Shown here one piece after another: positions 45,245-54,402 of a DNA stretch of 64,000 nt. The position numbers and the translations under genes are program-made. This DNA comes from Microvirga pakistanensis. GTDB lineage: Bacteria; Pseudomonadota; Alphaproteobacteria; Rhizobiales; Beijerinckiaceae. Below the pieces are notes generated by a model. It saw nothing but the letters and a program-made list of their open reading frames with translations. It did no database searches and had not been told where the DNA came from. Each line of letters opens with the position of its first letter. The stretch's first letter is position 1. The stretch lies in assembly GCF_004458765.1 (NCBI RefSeq), contig NZ_SPJX01000469.1:301840-365839 (forward strand), given 5' to 3'.

Positions 45245-45886
45245 TCAAGCCTCGTCTCCCATCACCCGATCAATGAAGCTCTTAATTAGCTCTTGTAGAG
45301 CCGTTAGCGAGGGCAGATCCATCAGCATGGCGATGTACCCTCGTACGTCTTTATTGCGTACCGAAAAATTGATGTAGAGGAACAGGACCAGCCCGCCCTC
45401 CGATCGATCCGGGGTGAGCGTGAATAGCCGGGCACCGTCTCCTTTGACCACCTGCGGCAAAGAGATCGTGAGGGAGCGCTTCAACATGTTCGCCATGGTG
45501 GCGAGACAGCCGTTCAGGATCACGTTGCCTGTCTCGGCGAGCGCCTCCAGCTCCATTTCGGCGATCTGATCGGGCGGCACGTCGCCGCCGAGGATGGCGC
45601 GGACGAGATCCAGGCTGGTCTCCTCTGGAAAGATCAGCAGGGCGCGCCCCGAGAAAGCCCCCTCGAACTGCTGCTGGATAGCGACGAGCTCCTCCGTTTC
45701 CCGCTCTCCGATCAGGCGGGCGGCATCCTGGGGCGCCATGATCTCGACGGAAGGCACGGAGAGAAGGACCTCCTCTCCGATCATCTTGCGCAGATTCGCG
45801 GCGGCGCGGCTGACCCCGATATTGACGAGTTCGGTCAGGGCGTCGCGTTCGAGCTCCGTCAGGGCGATGTGACCTGCCATGACCAT
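45245..45886 (-). CDS. CheC/CheX-like chemotaxis phosphatase
   Basis: A 213-residue CheC-type protein. The two phosphatase half-motifs are visible: ELVNIGVSRAAANL (about residues 19-32) and ALAETGNVILNGCLATMANML (about 117-137), each with the acidic residue and Asn that attack phospho-CheY. It would dephosphorylate the CheY-like regulator encoded just upstream; the stop and start overlap by one base (TAATG). An in-frame ATG two codons later (45880) is possible. Confidence 0.85.
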   Translation of the reverse strand: MVMAGHIALTELERDALTELVNIGVSRAAANLRKMIGEEVLLSVPSVEIMAPQDAARLIGERETEELVAIQQQFEGAFSGRALLIFPEETSLDLVRAILGGDVPPDQIAEMELEALAETGNVILNGCLATMANMLKRSLTISLPQVVKGDGARLFTLTPDRSEGGLVLFLYINFSVRNKDVRGYIAMLMDLPSLTALQELIKSFIDRVMGDEA

Positions 45887-46269
45887 TACACGCCACCCGC
45901 CCGGAGCCGCAGGGCGGCCCCGGATATGAAACCTCTCAGCCCGTCTTCCGTGAGGGGTTTGCTCACGAAGGTGGCATTCACCTCCCTCGCCCGCGCGATC
46001 ACCTCGTCCTGAATATTGGCCGTGATCACCGCAATCGGCATAGTCGGGTGGCTGGAGCGGATCTCGGCGGCAAGCTCAAGCCCGTCTTTTTCCGGCATGT
46101 TGAAGTCGATCATGGCCACGTCGATCTTTCGCTCGCGCAGGATGCTGAGGGCATCCATCGCATTGCCGGCTTCAACCCGCTCCCAATCGGGCTGCAGCCC
46201 GGCCAGAGCCTTGCCTGCGACAATCCGCGCCAGCTTGCTGTCGTCAACGATCAGAACTGTTGTTGCCAC
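45886..46269 (-). CDS. CheY-like single-domain response regulator
   Basis: A 127-residue receiver domain. The acidic pair is in IVDDS, phospho-acceptor D55 is in AMIDFNMP, T83 is in VITAN, and K104 is in VSKPL. It carries no output domain. The start is GTG with GGAG 7 bases upstream. It is the probable phosphoryl acceptor of CheA and the substrate of the CheC-like phosphatase that follows. A 101-base gap separates it from the STAS gene, so it may have its own promoter. Confidence 0.93.
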   Translation of the reverse strand: MATTVLIVDDSKLARIVAGKALAGLQPDWERVEAGNAMDALSILRERKIDVAMIDFNMPEKDGLELAAEIRSSHPTMPIAVITANIQDEVIARAREVNATFVSKPLTEDGLRGFISGAALRLRAGGV

Positions 46270-46370
46270 TCAAGGACTCCGCCTGGGATCTGCTGACCGG
46301 AAGGATCGGGTCTGCTCGTAAGGGAAAGGCTCTTCGCCTCTTTTAGAGTATGCTGGGGCGATGGCAACCG

Positions 46371-46640
46371 TCAGCCGTCCTCAGGCGGGGTATCGCCGGA
46401 TTCCGCGCCGATCAAGGCCGGGATGATCCAGGTTTTCAGGAAGCCGTCCTGACCGGTTCCCTTGAGGGTGGGTCTCAGAGCCATCAGGACCTGCACAACG
46501 GCCGCATGGAGGTGGCTGGCCTCCGTCAGATCCACTGTCCGGTCCGGGCCAGCCTGGAGCAAACTCAGCAGCGGCTCCGCATCCTCGACGCGGCACGGTC
46601 CCTCCAGAACGATGGCATCGCCGGCCAAACGAACGCTCAT
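46371..46640 (-). CDS. STAS-domain protein of the chemosensory cluster
   Basis: An 89-residue STAS-type domain: a beta start RLAGDAIVLEGPCRVEDAEPLLSLL, a strand VDLTEA, and a helix with HLHAAVVQVLMAL. The place of the regulatory Ser in anti-anti-sigma factors is taken by His or Ala, so it is unlikely to be controlled by Ser phosphorylation. It overlaps cheA by 4 bases. Its role in such clusters is not clear; it may act as a docking subunit. Confidence 0.75.
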   Translation of the reverse strand: MSVRLAGDAIVLEGPCRVEDAEPLLSLLQAGPDRTVDLTEASHLHAAVVQVLMALRPTLKGTGQDGFLKTWIIPALIGAESGDTPPEDG

Positions 46641-48628
46641 CCCAACAGCTCCGGTATATCGAGAATCATGAGAACGCTGCCGTCGCCCAAGAGCGTCGTT
46701 CCCATCACACCGGACATTCCGGAGAGAATCCCGCTCAAGGGACGCATGAGTGCATCGATTCTCTCGGCAAAACCATCCACGGCGATCCCGACCAGTTCAT
46801 CGCCGACCGCCATGACGACGATCTTCATGCCGGATGCGGCTTCGGGACCTGGAGGCAAGCCCAGCAAACCGGCGAGACGGATCAGCGGAAGCGTTCGGTC
46901 GCGCAGAACGAACGCCTCTGCGTCACGAACGGGAAGGACCCGGCTTGCCGGCAGGAGGACCGTCTCGACAATGTGATCGAGGGGAAGGCCATAGAGTTCA
47001 CCGCTGACCCGGACTGCCATGATCCGGGTCATCGCGACGCTCACCGGCAGGGCGAGGCGGATGGTCGTTCCGGCTCCGCGCGTGCTTTGGACGCTGGCAT
47101 GACCACCGAGCCTCTCGATCGTCGCGCGCACCGCATCCATGCCGACGCCGCGGCCCGACACGTCGGTGACCTCGGCAGCCGTCGAAAAACCCGGCGCAAA
47201 AATCAGATCGACAGCCTCGGCGTCGCTCATGCGGTCGAGTTCTTCGGCAGGAGCGACGTTGCGCTCCCGCGCCACCCGCCGGATGACGGACGGATCGATG
47301 CCGCGTCCGTCATCATCGACCTCGATCAGCACCCGATCGCCGACACGGCGAGCCCGAAGGACAATTCTCGTGCGCCCGGGTTTCCCTGCCGCCACACGCT
47401 GGTTTTCGGATTCGGCCCCATGGTCGACAGCATTGCGCAGGACATGGAGCAAAGGCTCGAACAACCCTTCCACGACCGATTTGTCAGCCTCCACATCCTC
47501 ACCTTCGATGGAGAAATCGACCGTCTTGCCCAGCTGACCGGAGATATCCCGCACCGCCCGGGGAAAGCGCCGGAAGATATCCTGCATGGGCATCAGGCGG
47601 ATATCCATGACAGCCCTGTGCATCTCGGCCACGAGGCGATCGATCGTAGCCTGGCTCGCATGAAGGCCTTGCAAGAGATCCTTCCGGCCCGACCCGTCAC
47701 CCACCTGGCCGACCAGATGGGCCAGAGCATTCTTCGCAACGACCATCTCACCGACGAGATCGGCCATGCGGTCGATGCGCGCCGCATCGATGCGAAGCAT
47801 GCGCGTGCCGCTTCCGGAGGTGGCGGACACCGTGTCCCGCGTGGCATCGTGGGATGCCGGCGCGTGCCCCGAGATTGCCGCGCCGGGAGCGATCTCGTGG
47901 ATCGTCACCTGATCCGGCACGAAGCGGAAAACCGCCTTCACGGCGTCGAGGACTGTGCCGGAGAGCGCCTCGATCACCAAGTTGCAGGAGAATGGATCCA
48001 TTTCCGCCGCGGGCGGCCAGGGATTGCGGTTCGAGATCCGAACAGCCCGGAGATCCGGCACCGACTGCAGAAGTGCAAGCGGATCGTCACCGGCAAAAAA
48101 GCAATCGGCGCGCGGAATGTACCGGAGAGCCACCAGCGGAGTGGCCTCGGCCCGCAAGGCTGCCGAAGCCAGCCTCGGGCCGAAGGCTTCCTCGATCCAG
48201 CCGAGATCCGCTTCCGAGTCCGGGGCCTCCCGGCGGATCGCCTCCTCGTCGAGCTGCAAGCGCAAGGCCCGCGCCAGTCGGTAGCCTTCCTCCGCGGCCT
48301 CTGCAGGCAGGTGCCCCGTGCGCTCGATGGCGTCGACCCAGCGTTCCGTCTGGTTGATGCAGCCGATAAGCTCATCGATCGCGGCGCCGTGTTTCGCCGC
48401 CCGTCCCGCTCTCATGCCGCCAAGAAGGTCCTCGGCGGCGTGGAGCGCCAGGCCCATGGGCGCGAAGTCGAAGAGCCCTACGGAGCCCTTGAGGGTGTGA
48501 ACGGCCCGGAAGGCTCCATCGATGTGGGAAGCGGCATCGGAATTGCGCTCGAGCGCGAGAAGATCATCCGTGGCCTGCTGGATCAGTTCGCGCGCTTCGA
48601 CGATGAAGTGATCGAGAAGATCATCCAT
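46637..48628 (-). CDS. cheA: chemotaxis histidine kinase CheA
   Basis: A 663-residue CheA. The N-terminal Hpt domain (about 1-110) has phospho-H44 in HTLKGS. A P2-like domain (about 135-235; ADCFFAGDDPLALLQ), a dimerisation helix pair (about 270-330), the ATPase domain (LLHVLRNAVDHGAE and SGRGVGMDAVR) and a C-terminal CheW-like domain follow. I chose the ATG at 48628 (MDDLLDHF) with AAGGTG upstream; it overlaps the end of cheR by 8 bases. Confidence 0.95.
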   Translation of the reverse strand: MDDLLDHFIVEARELIQQATDDLLALERNSDAASHIDGAFRAVHTLKGSVGLFDFAPMGLALHAAEDLLGGMRAGRAAKHGAAIDELIGCINQTERWVDAIERTGHLPAEAAEEGYRLARALRLQLDEEAIRREAPDSEADLGWIEEAFGPRLASAALRAEATPLVALRYIPRADCFFAGDDPLALLQSVPDLRAVRISNRNPWPPAAEMDPFSCNLVIEALSGTVLDAVKAVFRFVPDQVTIHEIAPGAAISGHAPASHDATRDTVSATSGSGTRMLRIDAARIDRMADLVGEMVVAKNALAHLVGQVGDGSGRKDLLQGLHASQATIDRLVAEMHRAVMDIRLMPMQDIFRRFPRAVRDISGQLGKTVDFSIEGEDVEADKSVVEGLFEPLLHVLRNAVDHGAESENQRVAAGKPGRTRIVLRARRVGDRVLIEVDDDGRGIDPSVIRRVARERNVAPAEELDRMSDAEAVDLIFAPGFSTAAEVTDVSGRGVGMDAVRATIERLGGHASVQSTRGAGTTIRLALPVSVAMTRIMAVRVSGELYGLPLDHIVETVLLPASRVLPVRDAEAFVLRDRTLPLIRLAGLLGLPPGPEAASGMKIVVMAVGDELVGIAVDGFAERIDALMRPLSGILSGMSGVMGTTLLGDGSVLMILDIPELLG

Positions 48629-49493
48629 GACGATCACCTTCCGGCCGCTGATAGATGATCGCATCCTCGAAACGGCGCAGTTCGAACCGCTTCGAGATCC
48701 GGCTCATCGACTCGGTGTGCCCGAGGCAGATGTATCCCCCCGGATGCAGGGAGTCGTAGAGATTGTTGACCGCCAGCAGGCGGGAGGCATCGTCGAAGTA
48801 GATCAGAACGTTGCGGCAGAAAACGATGTCGAACCGGCCCTGGGCCGCAACCGAGGCGGGATCGATCAGGTTCGCCGCGGTGAACTTCACGGATTCGCGC
48901 AAGTCCTGGATAATCTTCCTGTGCTCGTTCCGGGGCGGCTCGAAATAGCGTTCGATCACGTCGGGGGACAGGCGCGACAGGGATCGCACGCCATAATCCC
49001 CGGCCTGCGCTTCCTTGAGAGCTTGGGTGTCGATGTCGGAGCCGACGATCTCGATGTGGTAGGCATCCACGACGGGCCAGTTCTCGAGCAGCCAGATGGC
49101 AATGGAATAGGGTTCCTCCCCCGTGGAGCACGGCACCGACCAGATGCGCACGAGATCGCCGGGCCGTCTGTGCTGGACGATGTTCGGAAGAAGCGCGCGG
49201 CTCAGGCACTGCAGCTGATGCTCCTCGCGGTAGAAGTAGGTCTCGTTGACCGTGAAGACGTTGATCAAGCGCTCGACCTCTCCGCTGTCGAGCTCGAGAT
49301 GCGCGAAATAGGCGGAGAAGCTGCGCAGTCCCGATGCGGCCATTCTCTCGGCGACCCGTCGTTCGATGTAGTAGCGCTTGCTCTCGCCGAAGATCATCCC
49401 CGTCCGGCGGTAGAGAAACTCGCAGAGGCGGCGTATCTCGTCGGCGCCCAGCGTTGTATCGGCGGGTTGCGGTGCGCGGGGGCGTCTGCTCAT
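48621..49493 (-). CDS. cheR: chemotaxis protein methyltransferase CheR
   Basis: A 290-residue enzyme that methylates receptor glutamates with S-adenosylmethionine. A small helical N-terminal domain (about 15-80) is followed by the Rossmann methyltransferase domain with IWSVPCSTGEEPYSIA, the SAM-binding loop, and FDIVFCRNVLIYFD. There are no TPR repeats at the C-terminus. The ATG at 49493 (MSRRPRAPQ) overlaps the cheB stop by 4 bases; the frame is open further up only inside cheB. Confidence 0.94.
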   Translation of the reverse strand: MSRRPRAPQPADTTLGADEIRRLCEFLYRRTGMIFGESKRYYIERRVAERMAASGLRSFSAYFAHLELDSGEVERLINVFTVNETYFYREEHQLQCLSRALLPNIVQHRRPGDLVRIWSVPCSTGEEPYSIAIWLLENWPVVDAYHIEIVGSDIDTQALKEAQAGDYGVRSLSRLSPDVIERYFEPPRNEHRKIIQDLRESVKFTAANLIDPASVAAQGRFDIVFCRNVLIYFDDASRLLAVNNLYDSLHPGGYICLGHTESMSRISKRFELRRFEDAIIYQRPEGDRHG

Positions 49494-50590
49494 GAGCCCT
49501 CCACCAGATCCATGATCCGATCCGCGATCTGCTCCAGAGGAGCGACGACCTGGGCCCCTCCCCGGCGGACGAGCTCGCCCGGCATTCCCCAGACCACGGC
49601 GGTTTCTTCCGCTTCCGCGATCGTGCGGCCGCCTTGCTCTTTCAATCGCGCCATGGTCTGCGCGCCATCGCTGCCCATCCCCGTCATCAGCACGCCGATC
49701 AGCCGTTCGGACGGGAAATGCTGCATGGCGCTGTCGACAAGGCGATCGACGCTCGGATGCCAGCGATGCTCCGGCAGCGAAGGGGCCGCCATGACCATCG
49801 GGCTGCTCCCGCGAATGCTGACGATGACATCCGCATCGCCCTTGCCGATATACGCATGCCCAGGCGCGAGCGGCATGGGATATGCGGCCTCGGTGACGGT
49901 GATGGCACACAGCTTGTCGAGGCGCTGCGCCAGGGGACCCGTGAACGAGCCCGGCATGTGTTGGGCGACCACGACAGGCCAGGGAAAGTCGGCTGGCAGC
50001 CGGGACAAGACTGCATCGAGCGCAGGCGGCCCTCCTGTCGAACTCCCGATCAGGACGAGTCCGGTCGAGGGCGCGGCCTTGATCGTCCGCTTCGTTGCCG
50101 GGGCAGAGGCACGCTTTCGCGGGATCGGGGCAGGCGCCCGGGACATCAGGCCGCTGCGCAGTCTCACCCGCTCCGTCAGTCGCAGGCTGCCGCGCAGGCG
50201 GGCACGGGCTGCCGCCCGCACCTTCTCGACGAGCTTCGGGGCCAGGGTGTCAATCTCCAGGGACACAGCCCGTTCGGGTTTCGTGATGAAATCGACGGCC
50301 CCGAGTTCAAGGGCCTGGAGAGTTATCCCCGCGCCGGCCTCAGTCAGCGAGGACACCATCACCACGGGGCAGGGACGCATCAGCATGATGCGGTCGAGGC
50401 AGTCGAGGCCATCCATTCCCGGCATATGGACGTCGAGCGTGATCACGTCCGGCTCGAATGCGGCTAACTTCTCCAGCGCCTCCGCGCCATCGCGCGCGAA
50501 GGCGATCTCGAAATCACCTTCGGCCGCGAAGACACGGCCGAGAAGACGTCGCATGAGCGGTGAATCGTCGACGATCAGGAGCCGGATCAC
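49490..50590 (-). CDS. cheB: protein-glutamate methylesterase CheB
   Basis: A 366-residue two-domain protein. The receiver domain (about 1-120) has phospho-acceptor D53 in TLDVHMPGMD. The methylesterase domain (about 165-360) has the catalytic triad in GSSTGGP, VVAQHMPGSF and LMTGMGSDG. It removes receptor methyl groups and so resets receptor signalling. It overlaps the triple-CheW gene and cheR by 4 bases each. Confidence 0.95.
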   Translation of the reverse strand: MIRLLIVDDSPLMRRLLGRVFAAEGDFEIAFARDGAEALEKLAAFEPDVITLDVHMPGMDGLDCLDRIMLMRPCPVVMVSSLTEAGAGITLQALELGAVDFITKPERAVSLEIDTLAPKLVEKVRAAARARLRGSLRLTERVRLRSGLMSRAPAPIPRKRASAPATKRTIKAAPSTGLVLIGSSTGGPPALDAVLSRLPADFPWPVVVAQHMPGSFTGPLAQRLDKLCAITVTEAAYPMPLAPGHAYIGKGDADVIVSIRGSSPMVMAAPSLPEHRWHPSVDRLVDSAMQHFPSERLIGVLMTGMGSDGAQTMARLKEQGGRTIAEAEETAVVWGMPGELVRRGGAQVVAPLEQIADRIMDLVEGS

Positions 50591-52023
50591 GAAGCGGGTG
50601 GCTCCATGTGTCCGCCGATGCCTGCCAGCAGGTCTTTTTCGGCCCTGTCCAGCAGTTCGCCCGGATTGAGGAGGAGGATCATTCTCCCCTCGATCTCGAT
50701 ATTGGCGATGCGGTCGATCACCTGCCCTCCCTCGGCGGCCAGTTCAGGCGTCGGGCGAAGCTGATCGCGAGAAATGTTGAGAATCTCGGAGACCGTATCG
50801 ACGACGAAGCCCGCCTGCATGTGATCGATGCTGACGACCACGATGCGCTCGCGGCGCCTCTCGCCGTTCCGATCCAGCCTGAAGCGGCGCCGCTGGTCGA
50901 TGACCGGGACGACGCGCCCCCGCAGGTTCATCACGCCTTCGATGAAAGCGGGCGCTTTGGGCAGCCGCGTCAGCGTGTCGGGTACGCGCACCACCTCCTC
51001 GACGGCTCCGATGGGCAGGCCATACTCGTCACCACCCAGCTGGAACACGACGAACTGCTCGTCACCCTTCGAAGGTCCGTCGGCGCTGTTCATCTCGTGG
51101 CCCGTCCCCTTCTGCTGAGCGATCTGCTCGATGATGGCCTGATCGCGGAACAGATTTTCCGTCGACAGGACGGAAACCAGTCTCTGCCCACCGTCGAGGC
51201 GGCAGATCCCCTGGATCCGAGCCTCCGCGCTGCTTCGCGTCAGGAGCGCCGGGACGGGATCGATCGCGCTGGCCGGGATGCGGAGGATTTCCTTCATGCC
51301 GTCCACGGCGAGCCCCACAAGCGCGTCCCCGATCCGCGCCACCACGACCCGGGACCGGCTCTCGCCATGCTTACCTTCCCGCAAGCCCAGGAGGCCCCGC
51401 AGGGACACCAGCGGAAGCAACCGGCTCCGCATGGTCATGGCGCCGAGCATCACCGCGTCCGTCTGCGGGACGACCGCCACGCTCTCCGGCTGTGCAACGA
51501 CCTCGTAGACCGATGCGAGCGACAGCGCATAATCCTGCCCGGCCACCGAGAAGCACACCAGAGCGATCTCGTCGGGCGCGGCCGCCGTCCGGGCCCGAAC
51601 CTCAGGGCGTTGAGAAATCGGGCCGCTCTGCCCCCGGCGGCCGAAGCCCACGAAGCCCTTGGCCAGCAAGCCGTCCAGATCAATCGGCTGCGCGGGAGCA
51701 CCGCCAGTCGACTTCCCCGAGTCGAGGGATGCGATCCTGTCGATCACGAGCCCGACCGGGGAGCCCCGGTCCACCACGACGACCCGCGCATTCGCCGGAT
51801 GATCTCCCGCACGCCCGAGGAGGCTGTGCAGCGACACGACCGGCATCACCGCACCGCGCAAATTCGCAACCCCCAGCAGGCTCGAGGGACCGAGCGGCAC
51901 ACGAGTCAAGGCCGGGAAGCGGATCACCTCGGCGATGTCGGACGCAGGCAAGGCGAAGCGTTCATCCCCGACCTGCACCGTCAGGAAGGACTGCGCGACA
52001 GCCGAAGGAGCCGGCTCTGCCAT
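50587..52023 (-). CDS. triple CheW-domain scaffold protein
   Basis: A 478-residue protein made of three tandem CheW-like domains: about 10-145, 160-305 and 330-470. Each starts with a strand such as FLTVQVGDERFALP, LVCFSVAGQDYALS or FVVFQLGGDEYGLP, and holds an NLRG/MRSR-type turn. Ordinary CheW has one such domain. It would link the receptor to CheA, perhaps several receptor tips at once. I chose the ATG at 52023, 4 bases after the receptor stop; the frame is open further up inside the receptor gene. Confidence 0.9.
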   Translation of the reverse strand: MAEPAPSAVAQSFLTVQVGDERFALPASDIAEVIRFPALTRVPLGPSSLLGVANLRGAVMPVVSLHSLLGRAGDHPANARVVVVDRGSPVGLVIDRIASLDSGKSTGGAPAQPIDLDGLLAKGFVGFGRRGQSGPISQRPEVRARTAAAPDEIALVCFSVAGQDYALSLASVYEVVAQPESVAVVPQTDAVMLGAMTMRSRLLPLVSLRGLLGLREGKHGESRSRVVVARIGDALVGLAVDGMKEILRIPASAIDPVPALLTRSSAEARIQGICRLDGGQRLVSVLSTENLFRDQAIIEQIAQQKGTGHEMNSADGPSKGDEQFVVFQLGGDEYGLPIGAVEEVVRVPDTLTRLPKAPAFIEGVMNLRGRVVPVIDQRRRFRLDRNGERRRERIVVVSIDHMQAGFVVDTVSEILNISRDQLRPTPELAAEGGQVIDRIANIEIEGRMILLLNPGELLDRAEKDLLAGIGGHMEPPAS

Positions 52024-52027
52024 GATC

Positions 52028-53974
52028 CTAGGACTCCACGATCTGGAGTTCGTCCGCCAATGAGGCGATTTCTTCGATGGCAGCCGCCAAATCCTCGGCG
52101 CCTCGCGCCTGCTGTCGGGCTGCGGTTGCGGCCTGCGTGGCGGCGCTCCCCGCCTGCTCCGCGACTGCTGCAATCTGCTGCGTGCCGAGCCGAACCTCAC
52201 GCACAGCCGCCAGAATCGCTTCGGAGCCTGCCAAAATAGAGGTGCTGCCCTGCCGGAGTCCGGCGACGTCGCTCTCCACGGCCCTGAGCCTTTCAGCCAC
52301 CAGGTTGTTCTTGGCGAGCTCCGCCTCGCTGATGACGGCGCTCTGTTCCAGATCGCGGCGGACGCTCGTGATCTGATCGCGGATCTGACGAACGACGTCC
52401 TTGATGCGGTCGGCATTCTCGGAGGCGTCGCGGGCCAGATTCCGGATGTCGCCCGACACGATGGCGAAGCCGCGTCCCGCCTCACCTGCCCGCGCGGCTT
52501 CGATGGAACCACTCACGGCGAGCATGTTGGTCTGGATGGCCACGAGCGCGATGCTTTCGACGATCTTCTCGATGCGGCGGCCGGATTCGTCCAGGGCCCC
52601 CATCAGGTCGACGATGGACTTCGTTTCCTTCAAGGCCTCCTCGCCACCTGCGGCCAGGCGCATGGTGCCGGCGCGGTTGCTTCGCAGGTCTGCCTCCAGC
52701 ACCTCGATGCCCTGAACAGCCGTGTTGGCGACGTCGCGGGAGGCGGCGGTCGCCCGCTCGATCTGCGCCATGGCGGCATTGGCCTGCTGCGTGGCGGCGG
52801 CCTGCATCTGCGCGCCGCGGTTGATCTGCTCGACGGCGGTCATGATCTCTCCGGCGGCCCCGGAGAGCTCCTGGATGGCGGCGGACAACTCCTCGGCCGC
52901 GGATCCGACCTGCTCGGCCGATGCCGATCCAGCCGCATCCGACCGGAGATCGTCCGCCAGACCGGCCAGGGCCTGGGCCGTCTGCTGGCTCTGATCCAAG
53001 GCCGTGCTCTGCTGCTGCACCGCCCGCAGGGCCTCGGCGGCGGCGGCCGCCTGCTCCTCGGCGGCGCTGGCCACCTGCTCCGCGCCGCGCTGAACTTCCC
53101 GGATGGCGGTTTCGGCCTCGACCGCCGCGAGGAGGATGGACTGGCTGCCCTCCGCGAGGAGAGCGACATCGGCCCGGATCTTGTCGAGGGCGCTCACTAC
53201 GGTACGGCCGATTTGGGCTTCGCCGCTTGCCGTCTCCGCCGACACCCTGATCCTCTCCGCGACGGAACGGACTTCGCTGACGATGCCGTCCGCTAGGCTC
53301 TGGATCTCCTGTGCGCTCTTCTCCGAATTGGCCGCGAGAGCCCGCACCTCGTCGGCGACCACGGCGAAGCCACGGCCGTTCTCCCCTGCCCGGGCCGCCT
53401 CGATGGCGGCGTTGAGGGCGAGAAGGTTCGTCTGGTCGGAGATCTCGCCGACCGCGCGGGTAATCTCCCCGATGCCGGCCGCCTGCGCCTCCAGGCGGGA
53501 GATGACGTCAACCAGCGCCTTCTGGCGCGTGGAATTGGCCTCCACCGCAGCGACCGAGGCGTCGATCTGGGCTCCGGTTTCGATCAGAAGGCTCTGAAGT
53601 CCCGCCGTCTTGGTGCGAGCCGCCTCCGCGTGTTTGCGGGCTTCCGCGAAAGAGGCTCCAAGACTGACGACGGCCGACAGGGATTGCTGCGAAGCGCCTG
53701 CCGCCTCCTCGGCTCCGGAGGCGATCTGCTCCATGGCCCGCCGTAATTCCTCGGCCGCGGACGAGGCCTCGGCAACGCCGCTGGCGAGTTCCTCGGTCGC
53801 CGCGCCGATGCGTTCGGCAGCCTTCTGCTTGCGGACCCTGATCCGTTCGAGATTCCGCCTCTGGATCGTTGCCCCCCTCCCCCCGGCGGAAAATCCGTTG
53901 GGCGCGGCGGGCTCGATCACTGCCGGACGCGACGTGTCCTTGCCCGGAAGCTCGGACGTTTTGACCAATGCCAT
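52028..53974 (-). CDS. soluble methyl-accepting chemotaxis protein with two signalling tips
   Basis: A 648-residue, almost all-helical receptor without any transmembrane segment or recognisable ligand-binding domain. Two separate signalling tips are visible. A canonical one lies at residues 177-214 ([20 protein letters not shown] and [15 protein letters not shown]). A diverged one lies at 475-515 ([20 protein letters not shown] and [15 protein letters not shown]). Ala/Glu-rich coiled coils lie between and around them. GAGGGG before the ATG at 53974 sets the start; a GTG lies 5 codons earlier. It is the first gene of the chemosensory operon. Confidence 0.92.
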   Translation of the reverse strand: MALVKTSELPGKDTSRPAVIEPAAPNGFSAGGRGATIQRRNLERIRVRKQKAAERIGAATEELASGVAEASSAAEELRRAMEQIASGAEEAAGASQQSLSAVVSLGASFAEARKHAEAARTKTAGLQSLLIETGAQIDASVAAVEANSTRQKALVDVISRLEAQAAGIGEITRAVGEISDQTNLLALNAAIEAARAGENGRGFAVVADEVRALAANSEKSAQEIQSLADGIVSEVRSVAERIRVSAETASGEAQIGRTVVSALDKIRADVALLAEGSQSILLAAVEAETAIREVQRGAEQVASAAEEQAAAAAEALRAVQQQSTALDQSQQTAQALAGLADDLRSDAAGSASAEQVGSAAEELSAAIQELSGAAGEIMTAVEQINRGAQMQAAATQQANAAMAQIERATAASRDVANTAVQGIEVLEADLRSNRAGTMRLAAGGEEALKETKSIVDLMGALDESGRRIEKIVESIALVAIQTNMLAVSGSIEAARAGEAGRGFAIVSGDIRNLARDASENADRIKDVVRQIRDQITSVRRDLEQSAVISEAELAKNNLVAERLRAVESDVAGLRQGSTSILAGSEAILAAVREVRLGTQQIAAVAEQAGSAATQAATAARQQARGAEDLAAAIEEIASLADELQIVES

Positions 53975-53989
53975 GGGAGCCCCTCGCAC

Positions 53990-54402
53990 ATTTCAACAAT
54001 GCTCATCTGCACCGGCCTGAGAAGGCCAACCCGCCGTCTGAGGCAAACCGGAAGAGAGAGAGCCTAGGATTTATAGGTGAGCTTTCAAACCAAACAAGGG
54101 ATCCGGATCGGTTGCCCCCGGGCAAAGAATCCCCTAGCAGCGCCGGGCGTCTCCAGATCCAAGCGATTTGGGAACGGGGCGTCAGGGTTTCTCTGCGCCT
54201 TTTCCGCCTGGAGGCCGTGACATACATATTGCGGTCGATCGGGGCAGCCCACGTCAAAAAAGTATCAGTCTCCGTGGCGAAACGTGCTGGCACGCACCTG
54301 CTGCGAAGACTACCGTCACATCGAGAAAGAGCCGAAAATGAGATCGGCCGGCTGGGAGCACGGGCCGTTGCGGGCACCTGCACCGGCTTGGAGGAAACGG
54401 AC
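53990..54402. other. intergenic region between divergent chemosensory and pentitol loci
   Basis: About 410 bases with no coding ORF that I can support; the frame of the AraC-type gene is open here but lacks family similarity. It should hold the promoters of the receptor gene and of the AraC-type gene. No clear consensus boxes or operators were recognised. Confidence 0.5.

Noticed and set aside
46973..48658. Plus-strand frame of 561 codons opposite cheA
   Set aside because: The minus strand encodes a complete CheA with Hpt, ATPase and CheW domains. The opposite frame is a shadow.
48627..50669. Plus-strand frame of 680 codons opposite cheR and cheB
   Set aside because: It spans two well-supported genes and carries no domain.
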